NCBI GenBank assembly: GCA_044867525.1
Contig: JBIOVB010000016.1
Location: 62,001 to 126,000, forward strand
Length of the DNA: 64,000 bases
DNA from: JALYNX01 sp044867525
GTDB lineage: Bacteria; Actinomycetota; Acidimicrobiia; Spongiisociales; ZC4RG35
Direction of reading: 5' to 3'
How positions within the stretch are numbered: the first letter of the stretch is position 1; every line of letters starts with the position of its first letter. Positions 1 to 8,685 of this stretch are shown piece after piece. A program made the position numbers and the translations under genes. Below the pieces are notes generated by a model that searched no databases, was not told the DNA's origin, and saw only the letters and a list, made by a program, of their open reading frames with translations.

Positions 1-121
1 GTCCTTCTTCGAAACTGCTTGCTGTCGGCCTTATCCGCTGCCGTGGGCATCGTCGGGGAGAGTAGGCGGCGACGGGAACGGTACGGGGAAACTCCTAGCC
101 TCCGCCTGTGGAACTTCGATC

Positions 122-2062
122 ATGACCGAGTCCTACGAGGTCGTATGGCGGCCGGGTCCGGAGCGGGCCGCCGCCACCCACACCAGCGCGTTCATGGCCA
201 CCCACGGGATCGACGATTTCGAGGCGCTCCGGCGACGATCCGTCGCCGACCCCGACTGGTTCTGGTCCGAGGTTGTCGGGTTCCTCGGACTGCCATTCGA
301 TCGCCCCTGGAGGGCGGTCAGCGACACCTCGCGAGGCGAGCAATGGACCACCTGGTTCACCGGCTCGATGTTCAACCTGAGCCGAGCCTGTGTCGACCGG
401 TGGGCGGATGCCGATCCCACCCGCATCGCCGTTCGCTCAGAACGGGAGGACGGGACGACCAACGAGCTCACATTCGGTGAGCTGCTCGCCGAGGTGGCCG
501 CCTTCGCGGGAGGGCTCGCTTCGCTCGGGGTGGGCCCTGGTGATCCGGTGGCCCTCTTCCTCCCGATGTCGTGGCAGGCCGTGGTGGCCTTTCTGGCGAC
601 AGCCCGACTCGGAGGGATCGTCGTCCCCATCTTCTCGGGGTTCGGCGCAGAGGCTGTGGCCGGAAGGTTGATCGACCCCAAGCCGAAGGTCGTCGTCTGC
701 GCCAACGGCTTTCAACGTCGGGGCCAAATGGTCGGTATGAAGAGAGTTGCAGACCAGGCGATCGAGTTGGCGGGAGGCATCGAGAAGGTGGTCGTTGCCG
801 ACTACGCCGGCCCTGCTCCTGTCATGATCCAGGGACGGGACATCTCGTGGTCTGAGATGGTGGCCACGGCCGCGCCGGCCGCTCCGGCGGCTACCGGGGC
901 CGAGGACCCGTTTCTCATCGCCTACACCTCGGGAACCACCGGCACGCCAAAGGGGGCGGTCCACGTCCATGCCGGCTTCACCACCCAGGTCGCCGCCGAG
1001 GGGGCATTCCAATTCGACATCCATCGAGAGGATGTCGTGATGTGGGCCACTGACATCGGCTGGATCATGGGACCGTGGGTGATCATCGCTGCGCTTGCAA
1101 ACGGCGCCGCTGTCGCCACCTTCGACGGTGCTCCGGACCATCCTGGGCCGGACCGCCTGTGGCAGGTCACCGCGGACCTCGGAGTCAGCGTCCTCGGGAT
1201 CTCCCCCACCCTGATCCGCTCCCTGAAACGGCACGGGGCAGGAGAAGCTGGCAAGCACGACCTATCCCGGCTCAAGACCTTCGGCTCGACCGGAGAGCCC
1301 TGGAACCCCGACCCTTGGTGGTGGCTGTTCGACGAGATCGGTGGGTGTGAGCGACCCATCATCAACATCTCGGGCGGCACCGAGATCGGGGCCTGCCTGT
1401 TGTCGGTGAACCTGCTGCAGGGCATGAAGCCGACCTCCGTGGGGGGCCCGGCGCTGGGTGTCGGCACCGACATCGTCGACAGCCATGGCAACTCGGTGCG
1501 GGGTGAGGTCGGCGAGCTCGCGGTGCACGGCTCCTGGCCGGGTCGGACCCGGGGCTTCTGGAATGACCCCGAGCGCTACCTCGCCACCTATTGGGAGAGG
1601 TTCGAGGGCCTCTGGGTGCACGGCGACTGGGCATCTGTGGACGAGGACGGGTTCTGGTACCTCCACGGGCGCTCGGACGACACGCTCAACATCGCCGGGA
1701 AACGGATAGGCCCGGCCGAGATCGAGTCCCTGGCAGTTGCCTTGCCGGAGGTGGCGATGGCGGCCGCGGTCGGGGTGCCAGATGAGGTGAAAGGGGAGGC
1801 GATCGTTCTCTACCTGGTGGCGGCTCCGGGGTCCAACCCCGACGACGCCATCACTGCCCGGGTGGAGGCGGCGGTAGTGGCCGGCCTCGGAAAGAGCTTT
1901 CGCCCGAAGACGGTCGAATGGGTCGGGGACCTCCCTCGCACCCGCTCGGCCAAGATCATGCGGCGGGTGGTGAAGGCGCTCGCTCTCGGGGAGGAGGCGG
2001 GGGACCTGTCCAGTTTGGAGAATCCGGAGAGTCTGAAAGAGATCACCCTGCTGAGACGATGA
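122..2062 (+). CDS. AMP-forming acyl-CoA synthetase (acetyl-CoA-synthetase-like)
   Basis: Adenylate-forming ligase that should activate a carboxylic acid with ATP and join it to CoA. The first ~100 residues resemble the acetyl-CoA synthetase N-terminal domain (tryptophan-rich, WFTGSMFNLSR near 78-88). The phosphate loop YTSGTTGTPKG is at 268-278, SGGTE near 415-419, the hinge region GDWASVDEDGFWYLHGRSDD follows, and the catalytic lysine is K611 in RSAKIMRR, where most relatives have RSGKIMRR. The 646-residue length is normal for the acetyl/propionyl/acetoacetyl-CoA synthetase group; the acyl substrate cannot be told. No clear Shine-Dalgarno lies before the ATG. The 3' end overlaps the opposing DJ-1/PfpI gene by 20 bp. 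Confidence 0.9.
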   Translation: MTESYEVVWRPGPERAAATHTSAFMATHGIDDFEALRRRSVADPDWFWSEVVGFLGLPFDRPWRAVSDTSRGEQWTTWFTGSMFNLSRACVDRWADADPTRIAVRSEREDGTTNELTFGELLAEVAAFAGGLASLGVGPGDPVALFLPMSWQAVVAFLATARLGGIVVPIFSGFGAEAVAGRLIDPKPKVVVCANGFQRRGQMVGMKRVADQAIELAGGIEKVVVADYAGPAPVMIQGRDISWSEMVATAAPAAPAATGAEDPFLIAYTSGTTGTPKGAVHVHAGFTTQVAAEGAFQFDIHREDVVMWATDIGWIMGPWVIIAALANGAAVATFDGAPDHPGPDRLWQVTADLGVSVLGISPTLIRSLKRHGAGEAGKHDLSRLKTFGSTGEPWNPDPWWWLFDEIGGCERPIINISGGTEIGACLLSVNLLQGMKPTSVGGPALGVGTDIVDSHGNSVRGEVGELAVHGSWPGRTRGFWNDPERYLATYWERFEGLWVHGDWASVDEDGFWYLHGRSDDTLNIAGKRIGPAEIESLAVALPEVAMAAAVGVPDEVKGEAIVLYLVAAPGSNPDDAITARVEAAVVAGLGKSFRPKTVEWVGDLPRTRSAKIMRRVVKALALGEEAGDLSSLENPESLKEITLLRR

Positions 2063-2654
2063 CGAACGGTGGTGCGGGGTCGTATTGGATCGCCTTTTGC
2101 ACCTCCCGCGCTCGCTCCTGGGTGACCAGCCGGCCTACGAGGTAGAGGGCCATGTCGATCCCTGCCGACACGCCGGCCGCGGTGATCACCTCACCGGAGT
2201 CCACGAACCGATCATCTGGCCTGATCTCGATGGTGGGATCGAGCTCACGGAGCGCATCCAACCGGGACCAGTATGTGGTGGCCGGGCGGTTGCGGAGGAT
2301 TCCCGCATCGGCCAGCACCAATGACCCGGTGCAGACCGAGGTGATGAGAGTCCCGCGCTCCGCGAGCTCCCGGAGCCAATTGGCAATGTGCTGGTCCCCG
2401 ATCTGACGCCTCGTGCCGAAACCTCCCGGGTAGACGATCACATCGAGCTCCCCGGCTTCGGCAACCGGGAACTGGGTCTTGATCTCCATTCCCTTGGCAC
2501 AGGTGACAATCTCGCCATCGAGGGAGATCGTGAAGACCTCTGCACCGTCTTCGGGCCAGCTGAGCTGCCACATCCGGAGCACTTCCCAGGGACCAACGAG
2601 GTCGAGCTCCTCCATTCCATCGAAGCACACCAGGCCGATCCGGATCGTGGTCAT
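2043..2654 (-). CDS. DJ-1/PfpI-family protein, isonitrile-hydratase-like
   Basis: Class I glutamine-amidotransferase-like fold of 203 residues. The nucleophile elbow is ITSVCTGSLVLADAG, with the reactive cysteine at C108; E16 in the FDGMEELDLVGPWEV segment corresponds to the acidic residue that pairs with this cysteine in DJ-1/PfpI proteins. The order PGGFGTRRQ - SVCTGS - HTH-free C-terminus resembles isonitrile hydratase (InhA) and the N-terminal half of GlxA-type regulators, but there is no AraC DNA-binding domain. It is a single gene, divergent from murI (49 bp between starts) and overlapping the acyl-CoA synthetase tail to tail. The substrate is unknown; glyoxalase III or protein-repair activity are alternatives. 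Confidence 0.8.
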   Translation of the reverse strand: MTTIRIGLVCFDGMEELDLVGPWEVLRMWQLSWPEDGAEVFTISLDGEIVTCAKGMEIKTQFPVAEAGELDVIVYPGGFGTRRQIGDQHIANWLRELAERGTLITSVCTGSLVLADAGILRNRPATTYWSRLDALRELDPTIEIRPDDRFVDSGEVITAAGVSAGIDMALYLVGRLVTQERAREVQKAIQYDPAPPFVIVSAG

Positions 2655-2669
2655 CCTTTGAAGCTACCA

Positions 2670-2699
2670 GTGACCACCTCACCAGCCTGCTGATATAGA
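2670..2699 (+). promoter_or_regulatory. Likely leaderless promoter of murI
   Basis: A -35-like GTGACC (2670-2675) and a -10-like TATAGA (2694-2699) are 18 bp apart. A start site about 7 bp downstream of the -10 box falls on the murI ATG at 2704, so the mRNA would be leaderless, which is common in Actinomycetota. No Shine-Dalgarno is visible. This is read from sequence only. Confidence 0.45.
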
Positions 2700-2703
2700 G
2701 CGG

Positions 2704-3477
2704 ATGATCGGTGTGTTCGATTCCGGGCTCGGCGGGCTTGGCGTCCTCGCCCATGTCCGCAGGGAGCTCCCGGATGCCGACCTCCTCTACCTTGCCGACC
2801 AGGCGCGAGCTCCCTACGGAATACGGTCTCTCGAAGAGGTGGCCGTCATCTCGGAGCAAGTGACAGAGTGGCTCCTGGAACAGGGTGCGACCACGATCGT
2901 GTTTGCCTGCAACACGGCCTCCGCGGCCGCCCTCAATCGGGTGCGCGCATCCCATCCCGAGGTCCCGTGCGTGGGGATGGAGCCGGCGGTCAAGCCGGCG
3001 GCCCTGGTCACGAAGTCCGGGGTCATCGGAGTGTTGGCGACCGCGGCGACATTTCAGGGTGAGCTGTTTGCCTCAGTGGTTTCCCGGCACGCAGCCGGAT
3101 TGGAGGTCCTCACCGCGGCATGCCCACGATGGGTCGAGCTGGTGGAGGCCGGAATCCTCGCCGGCGACGAGGCCGAAACAGCTGTGAGCGCATGCCTGGA
3201 GCCCGTCCTCTCCGGTGGCGCCGATGTCCTTGTACTCGGCTGCACCCACTTCCCATTCCTCCAGGAGGTCATCGGGGCGGTCGCCGGGCCCGAGGTGACG
3301 ATCGTCGACCCTGCGCCAGCAGTCGCCCAGCAAGTCGTGCGAGTCCATCGCGCCCGATCCGGCCGGCGCGCCCTCCGCCTTGCCACCTCGGGGTCCCCCA
3401 GGCTCCTGGAGCAATTGGCACGGGAGCTGGCCGGGATCGAGGCCACCGAACCGGCCCTAGCCTGGTCTCCTCCATGA
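2704..3477 (+). CDS. murI: Glutamate racemase
   Basis: Cytosolic cofactor-independent racemase making D-glutamate for peptidoglycan. The N-terminus GVFDSGLGGL carries the catalytic-site aspartate (D6). The two catalytic cysteines are C69 in FACNTAS and C180 in LGCTHFPF, followed by the conserved histidine. Length (257 residues) is typical. The stop TGA overlaps the menF ATG as ATGA, so the two should be translationally coupled, an unusual pairing of cell-wall and quinone synthesis. A leaderless promoter is suggested just upstream. Confidence 0.95.
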   Translation: MIGVFDSGLGGLGVLAHVRRELPDADLLYLADQARAPYGIRSLEEVAVISEQVTEWLLEQGATTIVFACNTASAAALNRVRASHPEVPCVGMEPAVKPAALVTKSGVIGVLATAATFQGELFASVVSRHAAGLEVLTAACPRWVELVEAGILAGDEAETAVSACLEPVLSGGADVLVLGCTHFPFLQEVIGAVAGPEVTIVDPAPAVAQQVVRVHRARSGRRALRLATSGSPRLLEQLARELAGIEATEPALAWSPP

Positions 3478-4595
3478 GCGGACCCATCACTGGCCTCGAG
3501 ACATTGGTGCCTTGGCGCTCCAGGCCCGATGTTGCCTGGGTCAGGGAGGGGTTTGCCCTCTATGGCTGGGGTGAAGCTGTGCGATTCGACCCGGGCACGG
3601 GGACCGAGCGCTTCGAGCGGGCTCGGGAGGCAGTGGGCGAAGCGCCCGGTGGGATCGGGCTCGCAACCTTCACCTTTGACCAGGAAGAACCGGGATCTGT
3701 GGTCATCGTCCCTTCGACATTGGTCGAGGTGACCGAAAGCGGGATCCGGCTGCTGTTCGGTGATCCAGAGCTGATCCCCATTGCCGACGACATACCTTCC
3801 ATGCCGGCGGGCCGGGTCGTCCGGGAAGACTGGGATATGTGGGCCGCGATCGTGGCGTCGGCAATGAGCGCGGTCTCTCGTGGCGAGGTGGAGAAGGTGG
3901 TCATCTCCAGGACCGTCGACCTGGCATTCGAATCTGCAGTGCCAATCGAGGAGTTGGCGGCTCGCCTCGCCCGAGCCCAGGGCGGATCGCACACCTTCAT
4001 GATCGACGGGTTGGTCGGATCGAGCCCTGAGCTCCTCGTATCCAAGCACGGGGCAACGGTGCGGTCGCTGTCGCTGGCGGGCTCGGCCGATTGGCTCAGC
4101 CCCATGGCTTCCACCAGGCTCGAATCACCGAAGATGGCCGTCGAGCACGGGCTGGCCGCAGATTCGGTCGAGGAGGCCCTAGTGCCCTTCTGTGTCACCC
4201 TGACCCGGGAGCCGACCACCGTGAAGTCTTATGCCGACATCGCCCATCTCGCCACCGCATTCGCCGGTGAGGTGCTGGCTGGCATCCAGGTCACAGATCT
4301 CGTCGCCGCCCTTCACCCCACGGCTGCGGTGGCAGGGACGCCGACGAAGGCTGCGGTCGAGCTGATCAGGGAGATCGAGCCGCAAGGGAGGGGCCGCTAT
4401 GCCGGACCGGTCGGCTGGCTGGACGCTGGTGGCGACGGTGAGTTCGCCATTGCCCTGCGATGCGGGACGGTCTCGGGAAAGAACCTGGTGCTTCACACCG
4501 GGGTCGGGCTCGTCGAAGGGTCGGACCCAGCCGCCGAGTTCGAGGAGACCCGGATCAAGCTCAGGCCGATGCTGAGGGCGCTCGGTATCAGCTGA
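3474..4595 (+). CDS. menF: Isochorismate synthase (menaquinone pathway)
   Basis: Chorismate-binding enzyme (MenF/EntC/DhbC family) converting chorismate to isochorismate, the first committed step of menaquinone synthesis. The signature blocks VVISRTVDLAF, GSSPELLV, LHPTAAVAGTPTKAAVELI and GRGRYAGPVGWLD are in order, with the C-terminal EFAIALRCG block. The protein is 373 residues, shorter than E. coli MenF and close to DhbC/EntC length. I chose the ATG at 3474 because it overlaps the murI stop and starts where homology begins; a further upstream in-frame start would lie wholly inside murI. It converges on menD with an 8-bp overlap, so the men genes here form two opposing units. Confidence 0.92.
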   Translation: MSGPITGLETLVPWRSRPDVAWVREGFALYGWGEAVRFDPGTGTERFERAREAVGEAPGGIGLATFTFDQEEPGSVVIVPSTLVEVTESGIRLLFGDPELIPIADDIPSMPAGRVVREDWDMWAAIVASAMSAVSRGEVEKVVISRTVDLAFESAVPIEELAARLARAQGGSHTFMIDGLVGSSPELLVSKHGATVRSLSLAGSADWLSPMASTRLESPKMAVEHGLAADSVEEALVPFCVTLTREPTTVKSYADIAHLATAFAGEVLAGIQVTDLVAALHPTAAVAGTPTKAAVELIREIEPQGRGRYAGPVGWLDAGGDGEFAIALRCGTVSGKNLVLHTGVGLVEGSDPAAEFEETRIKLRPMLRALGIS

Positions 4596-6282
4596 GCTCG
4601 GAGAGCACGGCCCGAGCCATTTCATCGAGGCTGCGTCGCAGTTTGAGGTCCCGCTCTCGATCGACCGCCACCACGAGCGCGTGAGCGCCGCCGTGGTCGA
4701 GGCGGGCATCTATTTCGGATGCGAGGTCGGCAATCGGGCCGGCGGTGGAAGCCTGCAAGCCGCGATCTCCGGCGAGACGGACCAGGTCGAGGCCGTGAGG
4801 GGCGACGAAGAGCCGCTCGAAATCGGGGGCGTGCACCGCCTGTGGCAACAGGTCGAAGAGCCCACCCCCGTCGTTGTCTACCACCACGAAGACCACGTTT
4901 CCCAGGCGATCAGATATCAGGCCGTTGCCGTCGTGGAGCATCGAGAGGTCACCGGCGAGGACCACGGTCCGGGGCAGAACAGACGCCACCCCGAGCCCGG
5001 TCGACACCAGGCCATCGATCCCCGACGCCCCCCGATTGGCGAAGATCGGCCCCGGGTGCACGGTGTGGGCATCCACGTCGCGAATCGGCATCGAGGATGC
5101 AGCAACCAGGGCCTCCCATTTCGACCCGGAGAGGGCACGAGCCACTCCCGGCCCGCTTGGATCCTCCCCGACACCTACCTCCTCGTCTAGTGCGGAGCGC
5201 ATCGCCCGCTCGGCTGCGAACCATCGCTGTCTCCAGTCGTGATCGGCGCTCACCTGCCCCGAGAGGCCGGCGAGCGTGGCAGACGGATCGGCTTGGACCA
5301 TGCGGGCGCCGTCCCGGCGTGGGTCCTGCCATGAGCCCCAACGGTCGATGGAAACCTGCGGGCAATCAATGGCAGTCAGGTCTCGGAGGCGGTCGCTGGG
5401 GCCGATCCTGCCCACGGCAACCACCATCCCCGGCCGCAACTCTTCGGGTACGCCGGAAACGAGGAGATGGTGGTAAGTGGTGATGACCTCCTGGGCCCTG
5501 AGCCCGGCCTGGGCGGTCGCCAGCACCGGCCAGCCGAGGCGCGCCGTGGCGGTGACCAGCTCCTCTCGGTCGTATTCGCCCTCACCTGCGATCACCAGCC
5601 CATTTGGGTTGGACGGAGCGTCCAGATGGGCGCCGGCAAGTGGGGCAGAGGCGTGTTCCTGCCACGGGCGGCCATCGGCCCGGCCCTCGATCGGATGCGG
5701 GTAGACCTCGCCGCTCGACCTTCCGTCGTCCGTCACCGGGACGGTCGGCTCCCGAAAGGCCACATTGAGGTGGACCGGCCCCGGAAGGTGGCCGTGTCCG
5801 AGTGCCCTCGCCGCCGCCTGGGAGATCGTGCTCCGCCAGTATCGATCGCCATCGAGGCCGGCTTCGGCAGGGCCGATATTGCAGGACCAGCGAACCCTGC
5901 CTCCGAAGATCCCATCCTGGTCGATCGTCTGATTTGCTCCGACATGTAGCGCTTCAGGGGGCCGGTCCGCCGAGATCACGATGAGCGGCACCGCCGAGAG
6001 GTCCGCTTCGATCACCGCGGGAAGGTGGTTGGCGACTGCGGTGCCCGAGGTGGAGACGACGACGGCGGGCTTGCGGGTGGCCATGGCCCTGCCCAGCGCC
6101 CAGAAAGCAGCCGATCTCTCATCCAGCACCACCCGGGTCTCCACAGCCGGATGCTCGTGGAAGGCGATCGACAGGGCGGCCGAACGCGAGCCGGGGGAAA
6201 CTGCTGCAAACCTCAGCCCGTGGCGGGTCAACTCGTCGACCAGAGCGCGCGCCAGGGCTGTGCTCGCGTTTGGTTGGCTCAA
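4588..6282 (-). CDS. menD: SEPHCHC synthase (2-succinyl-5-enolpyruvyl-6-hydroxy-3-cyclohexene-1-carboxylate synthase)
   Basis: Thiamine-diphosphate enzyme that adds decarboxylated 2-oxoglutarate to isochorismate, the second step of menaquinone synthesis. SPGSRS (29-34) and the catalytic glutamate E55 in VLDERSAAFW are diagnostic; VVVSTSGTAVANHLPAVIEA and the diphosphate-binding GDLSMLHDGNGL block follow. Length of 564 residues is normal. The start is TTG at 6282, overlapping the menC stop as TTGA; the peptide from there matches the usual MenD N-terminus and no ATG is better placed. It is the last gene of the unit cytochrome c - menC - menD. Confidence 0.94.
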   Translation of the reverse strand: MSQPNASTALARALVDELTRHGLRFAAVSPGSRSAALSIAFHEHPAVETRVVLDERSAAFWALGRAMATRKPAVVVSTSGTAVANHLPAVIEADLSAVPLIVISADRPPEALHVGANQTIDQDGIFGGRVRWSCNIGPAEAGLDGDRYWRSTISQAAARALGHGHLPGPVHLNVAFREPTVPVTDDGRSSGEVYPHPIEGRADGRPWQEHASAPLAGAHLDAPSNPNGLVIAGEGEYDREELVTATARLGWPVLATAQAGLRAQEVITTYHHLLVSGVPEELRPGMVVAVGRIGPSDRLRDLTAIDCPQVSIDRWGSWQDPRRDGARMVQADPSATLAGLSGQVSADHDWRQRWFAAERAMRSALDEEVGVGEDPSGPGVARALSGSKWEALVAASSMPIRDVDAHTVHPGPIFANRGASGIDGLVSTGLGVASVLPRTVVLAGDLSMLHDGNGLISDRLGNVVFVVVDNDGGGLFDLLPQAVHAPDFERLFVAPHGLDLVRLAGDRGLQASTAGPIADLASEIDARLDHGGAHALVVAVDRERDLKLRRSLDEMARAVLSELS

Positions 6283-7238
6283 GTCAACACCTCTGCCGCC
6301 GACCTGACCTTACGCAGCATCTCGGCGGCCTGATCCCGGTCCGGGCGCCAACGCGCCAGGAGATCGGGATCAGGCTCGGGTCGCCTGACTTCGAGCATGC
6401 CGTCCAGGGAGACCAGGGGATCCAGGGTGGGATCTCCCTCGATCAGGGCAACCGTGCCCAAGCCGCAGGCGTAGGGCAACTCCGGGAGCAGTGACGCCAC
6501 CAGCAGCCCGCAATAGATGCCAACCGAGGTCTCGAGCGCCGAGGACACCACGACCGGGATGCCCGCCCTGGCCGCGATGTCCAGAGCGCGGTTGACCCCG
6601 CCAAGTGGCTGGACCTTGAGTACGAGGACGTCGGCGGCACCGATCTCGGCAACTTCGAGCGGGTCCGGTCGGAGCCGCACCAACTCGTCTGCAGCCAGTC
6701 TGACCCCGGTGCGACGCTTGAGCTCGACCATTTCCTCCAGGCTGGCCACCGGCTGCTCCGCGTATTCGAGGTCGAACCTGGAGAGTGAGATGAGGCGTTC
6801 CGTTGCCGTATCCAGGTCCCAGGCCGCATTGACGTCGATGCGAATCTTGCCTTCGGGGCCGAGGGCGTCCCGCACCGCTCCCAGCCGAGCTTCGTCCTCC
6901 GAGGCCGGCTGGCCGGCCTCCCCCACCTTGACCTTGGCAGTCGAGGCCCCGGACTCCAGGACCAAGCCGGTTGCCACGTCCGGCGAAACCGCCGGAACGG
7001 TGACGTTGACCGGAATTCGCTCCCGGCCCGGCTCGGGCAGGGCGCCGCAAGCCGCTTCCAGGGCGGCTGCGAGCCATCGCGTGGTCACCTCGGGTGGATA
7101 GTCGGGAAAAGGCGAGAACTCCCCCCAGCCCTCCGGCCCCCGGATGAGAACCCCTTCCCTGTGATCGACTCGCCGGAAGCGATGCCGCATCGGGATGCGG
7201 AACGGGTGCAGCTCGAGCGCTTCGAGGAGGGCGCTCAT
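6279..7238 (-). CDS. menC: o-Succinylbenzoate synthase
   Basis: Enolase-superfamily dehydratase forming o-succinylbenzoate in menaquinone synthesis. The acid/base lysines are in AKVKVGE (K102, K104) and LVLKVQ (K208). The magnesium ligands are D135 (RIDVNAAW), E161 (EYAEQP) and D184 (LAADE). The 319-residue length is standard. The ATG at 7238 overlaps the cytochrome c stop as ATGA, and its own stop overlaps the menD start, so all three genes are probably translationally coupled. Dipeptide-epimerase or N-acylamino-acid-racemase function is unlikely given the menD neighbour. Confidence 0.92.
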   Translation of the reverse strand: MSALLEALELHPFRIPMRHRFRRVDHREGVLIRGPEGWGEFSPFPDYPPEVTTRWLAAALEAACGALPEPGRERIPVNVTVPAVSPDVATGLVLESGASTAKVKVGEAGQPASEDEARLGAVRDALGPEGKIRIDVNAAWDLDTATERLISLSRFDLEYAEQPVASLEEMVELKRRTGVRLAADELVRLRPDPLEVAEIGAADVLVLKVQPLGGVNRALDIAARAGIPVVVSSALETSVGIYCGLLVASLLPELPYACGLGTVALIEGDPTLDPLVSLDGMLEVRRPEPDPDLLARWRPDRDQAAEMLRKVRSAAEVLT

Positions 7239-7540
7239 CCGCGCTGGGCCTCTCGCAGGAAGTCGATGAGACGATCCACTTGATCGCCGGTGAGGGTCGT
7301 CGCGAACGAGGGCATCCGACCTCGGCCCTGGGTGATGGTGGCGACCAGGAAGTCGTCGGGCTGCTCTGCCGCATTCGTCCCCGGCCCCAGAGCAGGCCCC
7401 AGCCCTCCCTCCATCGCCGCCCCGTGGCAGTTGGCGCACACCTGGAGGTAGATCTCCTCACCAGTTGCGTCCTGCGGAGGCCGACCCACGCATGACGGGA
7501 GCATCGCAAGTATCAGCATTGCGATCAGCGGACGCCTCAT
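7235..7540 (-). CDS. Small class I cytochrome c lipoprotein
   Basis: A 101-residue protein with a signal peptide and a lipobox-like MLPSC (C17), so it is probably anchored to the outer face of the membrane. The haem-attachment motif CANCH is at 35-39; a methionine in GRGRMPSF is the likely sixth iron ligand. It has the small single-haem form of cbb3/caa3 subunits and alternative electron carriers. It is the first gene of the unit with menC and menD, overlapping menC by 4 bp, so electron carrier and quinone synthesis share a transcript. The redox partner cannot be told from here. Confidence 0.85.
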   Translation of the reverse strand: MRRPLIAMLILAMLPSCVGRPPQDATGEEIYLQVCANCHGAAMEGGLGPALGPGTNAAEQPDDFLVATITQGRGRMPSFATTLTGDQVDRLIDFLREAQRG

Positions 7541-7573
7541 GGGGCGGATGCTATGGGCCGGCGTCGATGCGAC

Positions 7574-8617
7574 TCAATCCGGACCGCCGGACTCGAGCCT
7601 CTCGACGATGTCGCGGACCTGCTGCGACCTGTCACGGGGAACCACCAGCACTGCGTCGTCGGTTTCGATGACCACCACGTCGTCGAGACCGAGCACTGCG
7701 ACCAGGCGTGACGTCGCCCGAACATAGGAGCCGGTGACCTCCGCGATCAGCACATCACCGGCAATCGCATTGCCGTCAGGATCATGAGGCGTGACCTCCC
7801 AGACCGCCTGCCACGAGCCGACGTCACTCCAGCCGATATCGACAGGGACGACCACGGCTCTTTCGGTGCGCTCGATGACGGCGTGGTCGATGGAGATCGA
7901 GGGGGCTTCGACGAAGTCCGGGCCCAGCTCCACACGAGAACCCGGGTCGGGGGGCAGCGCCCGACCGACCGACGCCACGAGATCGGGCTCGACCGTTTCG
8001 CACTCCTCGAGGATGACACGCGCCGAGAACACGAACATCCCCGAGTTCCAGAGATGTCGCCCGTCGCTCAGGTACTCCTCTGCGAGCGCAGGCACCGGCT
8101 TTTCCTTGAACCGGGCCACCTGGAAGCCATCGCCGACCGCGTCTCCGATCTCGATGTACCCGTAGCCGGTCTCGGGACGGCTCGGTTGCACCCCGAAAAG
8201 GACGATCGACCCCGCTCGGGCAATCTCAACCGCAGATCCAACTGCAGTACGGAAGCCGTCTCGGTCGGTGATGACATGATCGGCGGGCAGCACCACCAGG
8301 ATGTCGTCCGGATCGGCGACCAGGGCCGCGGCGATCACAGCAGGTGCTGTGTTTCGCCCCGAGGGCTCCACGAGGATGGAACGGACCCCGACCCCCGTCG
8401 TGTCGACCGCGTGCGTCACCGCATCGAGGTGCTCGATCCCGGTGGCGATCAGCGCCGGAGCCACGCCCTCGAGACTTGCCGCACGCGTGAGCGTGGCCTC
8501 GAACAGGGTGTGCCCCAGAAGATCGAGGAACTGTTTGGGATTGTCGCGAGTCGACAGGGGCCAAAGCCGGGTGCCGGAGCCCCCGGAGAGAATCACTGGC
8601 CGAACTGGGGATGACAC
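7574..8617 (-). CDS. manC: Mannose-1-phosphate guanylyltransferase (GDP-mannose pyrophosphorylase)
   Basis: Nucleotidyltransferase making GDP-mannose from mannose-1-phosphate and GTP for glycans. The pyrophosphorylase signature GGSGTRLWP is at 12-20, PKQF at 27-30 and the metal-site block VVLPADH about 100 residues on. It has no C-terminal isomerase domain, so it is the short monofunctional form of 347 residues. The start is taken as GTG at 8617 because homology begins there (VSSPVRPVILSGG); an ATG at 8695 would add 26 unconserved residues and overlap the divergent ABC gene. Close alternatives are other sugar-1-phosphate guanylyltransferases of the same type. Confidence 0.88.
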   Translation of the reverse strand: MSSPVRPVILSGGSGTRLWPLSTRDNPKQFLDLLGHTLFEATLTRAASLEGVAPALIATGIEHLDAVTHAVDTTGVGVRSILVEPSGRNTAPAVIAAALVADPDDILVVLPADHVITDRDGFRTAVGSAVEIARAGSIVLFGVQPSRPETGYGYIEIGDAVGDGFQVARFKEKPVPALAEEYLSDGRHLWNSGMFVFSARVILEECETVEPDLVASVGRALPPDPGSRVELGPDFVEAPSISIDHAVIERTERAVVVPVDIGWSDVGSWQAVWEVTPHDPDGNAIAGDVLIAEVTGSYVRATSRLVAVLGLDDVVVIETDDAVLVVPRDRSQQVRDIVERLESGGPD

Positions 8618-8685
8618 CGGGCGAGGGTACCCGGCTCCGCTGGCGCTCTTCGGCCGTCTCGGCGTCGCTAATTTGCCGGCAGCCG

